A stretch of 34,817 nucleotides of DNA from Terriglobia bacterium. Lineage in GTDB: Bacteria; Acidobacteriota; Terriglobia; Acidiferrales; UBA7541. Shown here piece after piece: positions 32,093-34,817 of the stretch; positions within the stretch are counted from its first letter, which is position 1; each line of letters starts with the position of its first letter. The notes under the pieces were generated by a model that saw only the letters and a list, made by a program, of their open reading frames with translations, did no database searches and was not told the DNA's origin. A program made the position numbers and the translations under genes. The DNA lies in NCBI GenBank assembly GCA_020072765.1, contig JAIQGD010000034.1:1-34817 (forward strand), in the 5' to 3' direction.

Positions 32093-32815
32093 TTACGCTG
32101 CCACGGCCGTGGCCGCTTCGGCCTCGGCGTGATCGATCAAGATGCCCGGCCCCATGGTCGAGGTCAGCGTGATCCTCTTGATGTATCTTCCCTTAGCCGC
32201 TGCGGGCTTGGCCTTGACGACCGCGCCCAGCAAGGCCTGGGCGTTTTCCGCCAGGCTCTTGGCCGCAAAGCTGATTTTGCCCACCGGCGAATGGATGATC
32301 CCGGTCTTGTCGAGCCGGAATTCCACCTTGCCGGCCTTGATTTCCTGTACCGCGCGCGCGACGTCAAAGGTGACCGTGCCGGTCTTGGGGTTGGGCATCA
32401 GGCCGCGCGGGCCGAGCACTTTTCCCAGGCGCCCGGCAGACTTCATCATGTCCGGCGTGGCGATGACGGCTTCGTAATCGGTCCAGCCCTCGGTGATTTT
32501 CTGGACCATGTCCTCGCCGCCCACGAAATCGGCGCCGGCTTCCTGCGCCTCGCGGACTTTGTCCCCGCTGGCGATCACCAGGACGCGCTTGGATTTGCCC
32601 AGGCCGTGCGGCAGCACGACGGTGCCGCGCACCATCTGGTCGGACTGCTTGGGGTCCACCCCGAGATTGAGCACCAGCTCGACCGTCTCATCGAACTTGA
32701 CGAAGTGCGCCTTGCGGAGGAGTTCGGCGGCTTCCTCGAGATGGTACGGGCGCGCCTCGACGAGTTTGCGGGCGCGATCAATGTTCTTTCCACCGTTCTT
32801 TGCGCTGCGGCCCAT
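32093..32815 (-). CDS. rplA: 50S ribosomal protein L1
   Basis: This 240-aa protein binds 23S rRNA at the L1 stalk and helps tRNA leave the E site. In many bacteria it also represses its own operon. Diagnostic segments are [39 protein letters not shown], and [20 protein letters not shown]. The start ATG 32815 is preceded by GGAG. The gap to rplK is 19 bp, the usual rplK-rplA pairing. Confidence 0.98.
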   Translation of the reverse strand: MGRSAKNGGKNIDRARKLVEARPYHLEEAAELLRKAHFVKFDETVELVLNLGVDPKQSDQMVRGTVVLPHGLGKSKRVLVIASGDKVREAQEAGADFVGGEDMVQKITEGWTDYEAVIATPDMMKSAGRLGKVLGPRGLMPNPKTGTVTFDVARAVQEIKAGKVEFRLDKTGIIHSPVGKISFAAKSLAENAQALLGAVVKAKPAAAKGRYIKRITLTSTMGPGILIDHAEAEAATAVAA

Positions 32816-32834
32816 GGCTGTGTCTCCTGCTCCC

Positions 32835-33263
32835 TTAGTCCGTGACTTCGATGCCCATGTTGCGGGCCGTGCCCATGATCGAGCGCACGGCGGAATCCAG
32901 CTTCGTCGTGTTCAGATCGGGCAGCTTGGTCTTGGCGATTTCTTCCACTTGCTTGCGGGTCACCTTGGCGACCTTGTTGCGGTTGGGCTCGGGCGAACCC
33001 TTGACGATGCCCGCGGCGCGCTTCAGGAGCTCGGAGGCCGGGGGCGTCTTGAGAATGAAGGTGAAGGTGCGGTCGCTGTAGATCGTCACCAGCACGGGAA
33101 TGATCATCCCGTCCGGCTCCTTGGACGTCTTGGCGTTGAACTGCTTGCAGAAATCCATGATGTTGACGCCGTGCGGCCCCAGCGCGGTGCCCACGGGCGG
33201 CGCGGGGGTTGCCTTGGTCGCCGGCAACTGCAGCTTCACCGTTGATTGAATCTTCTTGGCCAT
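32835..33263 (-). CDS. rplK: 50S ribosomal protein L11
   Basis: The 142-aa protein matches L11 throughout: [20 protein letters not shown] followed by [17 protein letters not shown] in the N-terminal domain, and [20 protein letters not shown] then [12 protein letters not shown] in the rRNA-binding domain. It shapes the GTPase-associated centre. GAGGAAA precedes ATG 33263. A 77-bp gap separates it from nusG. Confidence 0.98.
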   Translation of the reverse strand: MAKKIQSTVKLQLPATKATPAPPVGTALGPHGVNIMDFCKQFNAKTSKEPDGMIIPVLVTIYSDRTFTFILKTPPASELLKRAAGIVKGSPEPNRNKVAKVTRKQVEEIAKTKLPDLNTTKLDSAVRSIMGTARNMGIEVTD

Positions 33264-33340
33264 TTCGTTTCCTCTGTCCCGGCTATTGTTTTCGGCGCGG
33301 CGAAGAATCTCGGTTCGCTACGCCACGGGACGACAATGTT

Positions 33341-33874
33341 CTACGCGACTTTTTCCACCTGCGCGAAATCCAGCTCCACCGGCGTCGAGCGGCCGAAAAT
33401 CGTGACCGAAACCTTCAGGGTGCTGCGGTCCGCGTTGACTTCTTCCACGACGCCCGTGAAATTCGCGAACGGCCCTTCCCCGATGCGCACTTTTTCCCCG
33501 CGCTCGAACGACAGCCGCGGCTTGGGCTTTTCCGCCGTGGTGGTGGCGCGGTTCAGAATGTTCTGCACTTCTTCTTCGGTGAGCGGCGAGGGCATCTGCC
33601 CTGAGCCCACGAAACCCGTGACCTTGGGAGTGGAGCGGACCACGTGCCAGGTGTAGTCGTCCAGATCCATCTCGACCAGCACATAGCCCGGGTAGCACAT
33701 GCGCGGGGAGATCACCTTCTTGCCGCCGCGCACCTCGACCACCGATTCGGTGGGGATGATGATCTGGCCGATCTTCTCCCCCAGACCGAACGCCGTCACG
33801 CGTCCTTCGAGGCTCTCCTTCACCTTCTTCTCAAACCCCGAGTAGGTGTGGACGATGTACCACTGCTTGGCCAT
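33341..33874 (-). CDS. nusG: transcription termination/antitermination factor NusG
   Basis: The 177-aa protein has the NGN domain ([20 protein letters not shown], later [20 protein letters not shown]) and the C-terminal KOW domain ([20 protein letters not shown]). NusG binds RNA polymerase, increases processivity and couples it to the ribosome or Rho. I chose the ATG at 33874: it starts the conserved MAKQWY and has GAAGGAAC nearby. An upstream in-frame ATG at 33907 would overlap secE and add 11 unconserved residues. Confidence 0.96.
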   Translation of the reverse strand: MAKQWYIVHTYSGFEKKVKESLEGRVTAFGLGEKIGQIIIPTESVVEVRGGKKVISPRMCYPGYVLVEMDLDDYTWHVVRSTPKVTGFVGSGQMPSPLTEEEVQNILNRATTTAEKPKPRLSFERGEKVRIGEGPFANFTGVVEEVNADRSTLKVSVTIFGRSTPVELDFAQVEKVA

Positions 33875-33884
33875 TTCGGTTCCT

Positions 33885-34178
33885 TCAGTGATGCTTTCCA
33901 TAGTCAATCAGCCAGCTGATAGCCCTTTGCGCGGTCGTGTCGGTCAGGAGAAAATAAACGCCGAAGAAAGCCACGGTCACCGCCACCACGATGGTCGTCG
34001 ACACGACATCGGAGCGCGACGGCCAGTTCACGGCCTTCATCTCGATCCGAACCTCGTGCAGAAACTGCCGCAGCCGGCGCGGATATTCGCCCAAATTTCC
34101 CAGCGCCGTGGTGAGGCCGTTGCCGCCGCCACCGCCGCCGCGTATGCCCTCGTCCTTCAACTTCAGCGCGTCCGCCAT
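33885..34178 (-). CDS. secE: preprotein translocase subunit SecE
   Basis: The 97-aa product has the SecE core near the C-terminus: [20 protein letters not shown] followed by the single membrane helix [21 protein letters not shown]. SecE clamps the SecY channel. The N-terminus includes a run of six Gly encoded by ccgccaccgcc repeats. The ATG at 34178 with GGGGA upstream is used; the frame remains open into the tRNA-Trp gene, which rules out the longer version. It sits in its standard place between tRNA-Trp and nusG. Confidence 0.93.
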   Translation of the reverse strand: MADALKLKDEGIRGGGGGGNGLTTALGNLGEYPRRLRQFLHEVRIEMKAVNWPSRSDVVSTTIVVAVTVAFFGVYFLLTDTTAQRAISWLIDYGKHH

Positions 34179-34230
34179 GAGTCCCCGTTCAATTCTTGCC
34201 GTCGGCCCGCCGCAGGTCCCGCCAGAAAAC

Positions 34231-34305
34231 TGGCAGGGGAGGAGGGATTTGAACCCCCACATCCGGTTTTGGAGACCGGCGGTCTACCGTTGAACCTACT
34301 CCCCT
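34231..34305 (-). tRNA. tRNA-Trp (anticodon CCA)
   Basis: The minus strand gives acceptor AGGGGAG with CTCCCCT, discriminator G and an encoded CCA (34231-34233). Anticodon stem CCGGT/ACCGG encloses loop CTCCAAA with CCA at the anticodon, and the T arm contains GGTTCAAATCC. It lies between rpmG and secE, the conserved position for tRNA-Trp, and is presumably cut out of the operon transcript. Confidence 0.96.
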
Positions 34306-34320
34306 GAATTCGGAGCCGGT

Positions 34321-34470
34321 CTACTTTACTTCCTTGTGCGCGGTGTGTTTCCGGCACGAGTTGCAGAACTTCTGCAACTCCAGGCGATCCTGATGCTTCT
34401 TCCGGTTCTTGGTGGTCGTGTAGTTCCGGTTTTTGCACTCGTTGCACTGTAATGTGATGATTTCTCGCAT
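34321..34470 (-). CDS. rpmG: 50S ribosomal protein L33
   Basis: This 49-aa gene lies between tuf and tRNA-Trp. It encodes [20 protein letters not shown], then [20 protein letters not shown] and a basic end. Two CxxC pairs (Cys9/Cys12 and Cys36/Cys39) form the zinc-binding type of L33. ATG 34470 begins 3 bp after the tuf stop, so it is probably translationally coupled to tuf. Confidence 0.96.
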   Translation of the reverse strand: MREIITLQCNECKNRNYTTTKNRKKHQDRLELQKFCNSCRKHTAHKEVK

Positions 34471-34473
34471 AGG

Positions 34474-34817
34474 TTACTCGATGATCTCGGAGACGGCGCC
34501 GGCGCCCACGGTGTGGCCGCCCTCGCGGATGGCGAAGCGCAGCCCCTTCTCCAGCGCCACCGGCGTGATCAGCGTGATCTCCATCGCAATGTTGTCTCCC
34601 GGCATCACCATCTCCACTCCCGCCGGCAGCTTCACGTCCCCGGTCACGTCGGTCGTCCGAAAATAAAACTGCGGCCGATACCCCGTGAAAAACGGCGTGT
34701 GCCGCCCGCCTTCTTCCTTCGTCAGCACGTACGCCTCCGCCTTGAACTTCGTGTGCGGCGTGATCGAACCCGGCTTGCACAGCACCTGCCCGCGCTCCAC
34801 TTCGTCCTTCTCCGTCC
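34474..34817 (-). CDS. tuf: elongation factor Tu, C-terminal part (cut by window end)
   Basis: The last 114 codons of EF-Tu are present, and the 5' part lies beyond the window. Domain 3 landmarks are visible: [54 protein letters not shown], and the terminal [22 protein letters not shown]-Tu delivers aminoacyl-tRNA to the ribosome. It is the upstream-most gene of the cluster seen here. Confidence 0.97.
   Translation of the reverse strand, partial: TEKDEVERGQVLCKPGSITPHTKFKAEAYVLTKEEGGRHTPFFTGYRPQFYFRTTDVTGDVKLPAGVEMVMPGDNIAMEITLITPVALEKGLRFAIREGGHTVGAGAVSEIIE

Noticed and set aside
34179-34262. Longer secE starting inside tRNA-Trp
   Set aside because: The extension overlaps the tRNA gene and is not SecE-like; ATG 34178 has its own ribosome binding site.

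Overview
This GC-rich window most likely comes from a member of the Acidobacteriota. Three signs support this: a VWA-domain secreted protein paired with a large Oar-like TonB-dependent receptor that has a carboxypeptidase-regulatory-like N-terminus; an RpoB with a cysteine-rich N-terminal insertion of a kind I associate with this phylum; and REP-like intergenic palindromes of a type common in these genomes. The taxonomic call is inference from gene content, not from a search.

Layout. (1) 1-8971: the possible edge of a membrane-protein gene on the minus strand, a signal-bearing FMN alpha-hydroxy-acid oxidase carrying a CXXCH motif, a minus-strand receptor / VWA-protein pair, a short gene remnant, and a divergent exported two-domain VOC protein whose signal region holds an exact 48-bp tandem duplication. 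(2) 9142-14570: a segment bounded by two directly repeated ~307-bp non-coding elements and ending about 50 bp from a tRNA-Arg. It holds a second exported VOC protein, a FolD-family protein that resembles monofunctional yeast Mtd1, a small DoxX-like membrane protein, a gene fragment, and a less GC-rich SEC-C protein with a HEPN-like RNKVAH motif. (3) 14619-17686: tRNA-Arg(UCU), tRNA-Glu(CUC), a DUF721/DciA-like gene and gatC-gatA (no gatB in view). (4) 17975-21873: a small unknown gene, a strong inverted repeat, an exported unknown protein, and a convergent hybrid sensor histidine kinase with three PAS domains and a C-terminal receiver. (5) 22170-34817, all on the minus strand: the transcription/translation cluster, read from right to left as tuf(partial)-rpmG-tRNA-Trp-secE-nusG-rplK-rplA-rplJ-rplL-rpoB-rpoC.

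How the genes fit together. The right third is the conserved core cluster for elongation factor Tu, Sec translocation, NusG, the ribosomal stalk and the beta/beta' subunits of RNA polymerase. GatCA, with GatB elsewhere, would amidate misacylated tRNA. The left third looks like periplasmic or outer-membrane metabolism and sensing. The middle is accessory and repeat-rich. No transposase, integrase, CRISPR array, phage gene or rRNA was recognised. The best candidates for something not well described are the CXXCH-bearing exported oxidase, the SEC-C/HEPN-like protein inside the repeat-bounded segment, and the Mtd1-like dehydrogenase without the cyclohydrolase lysine.
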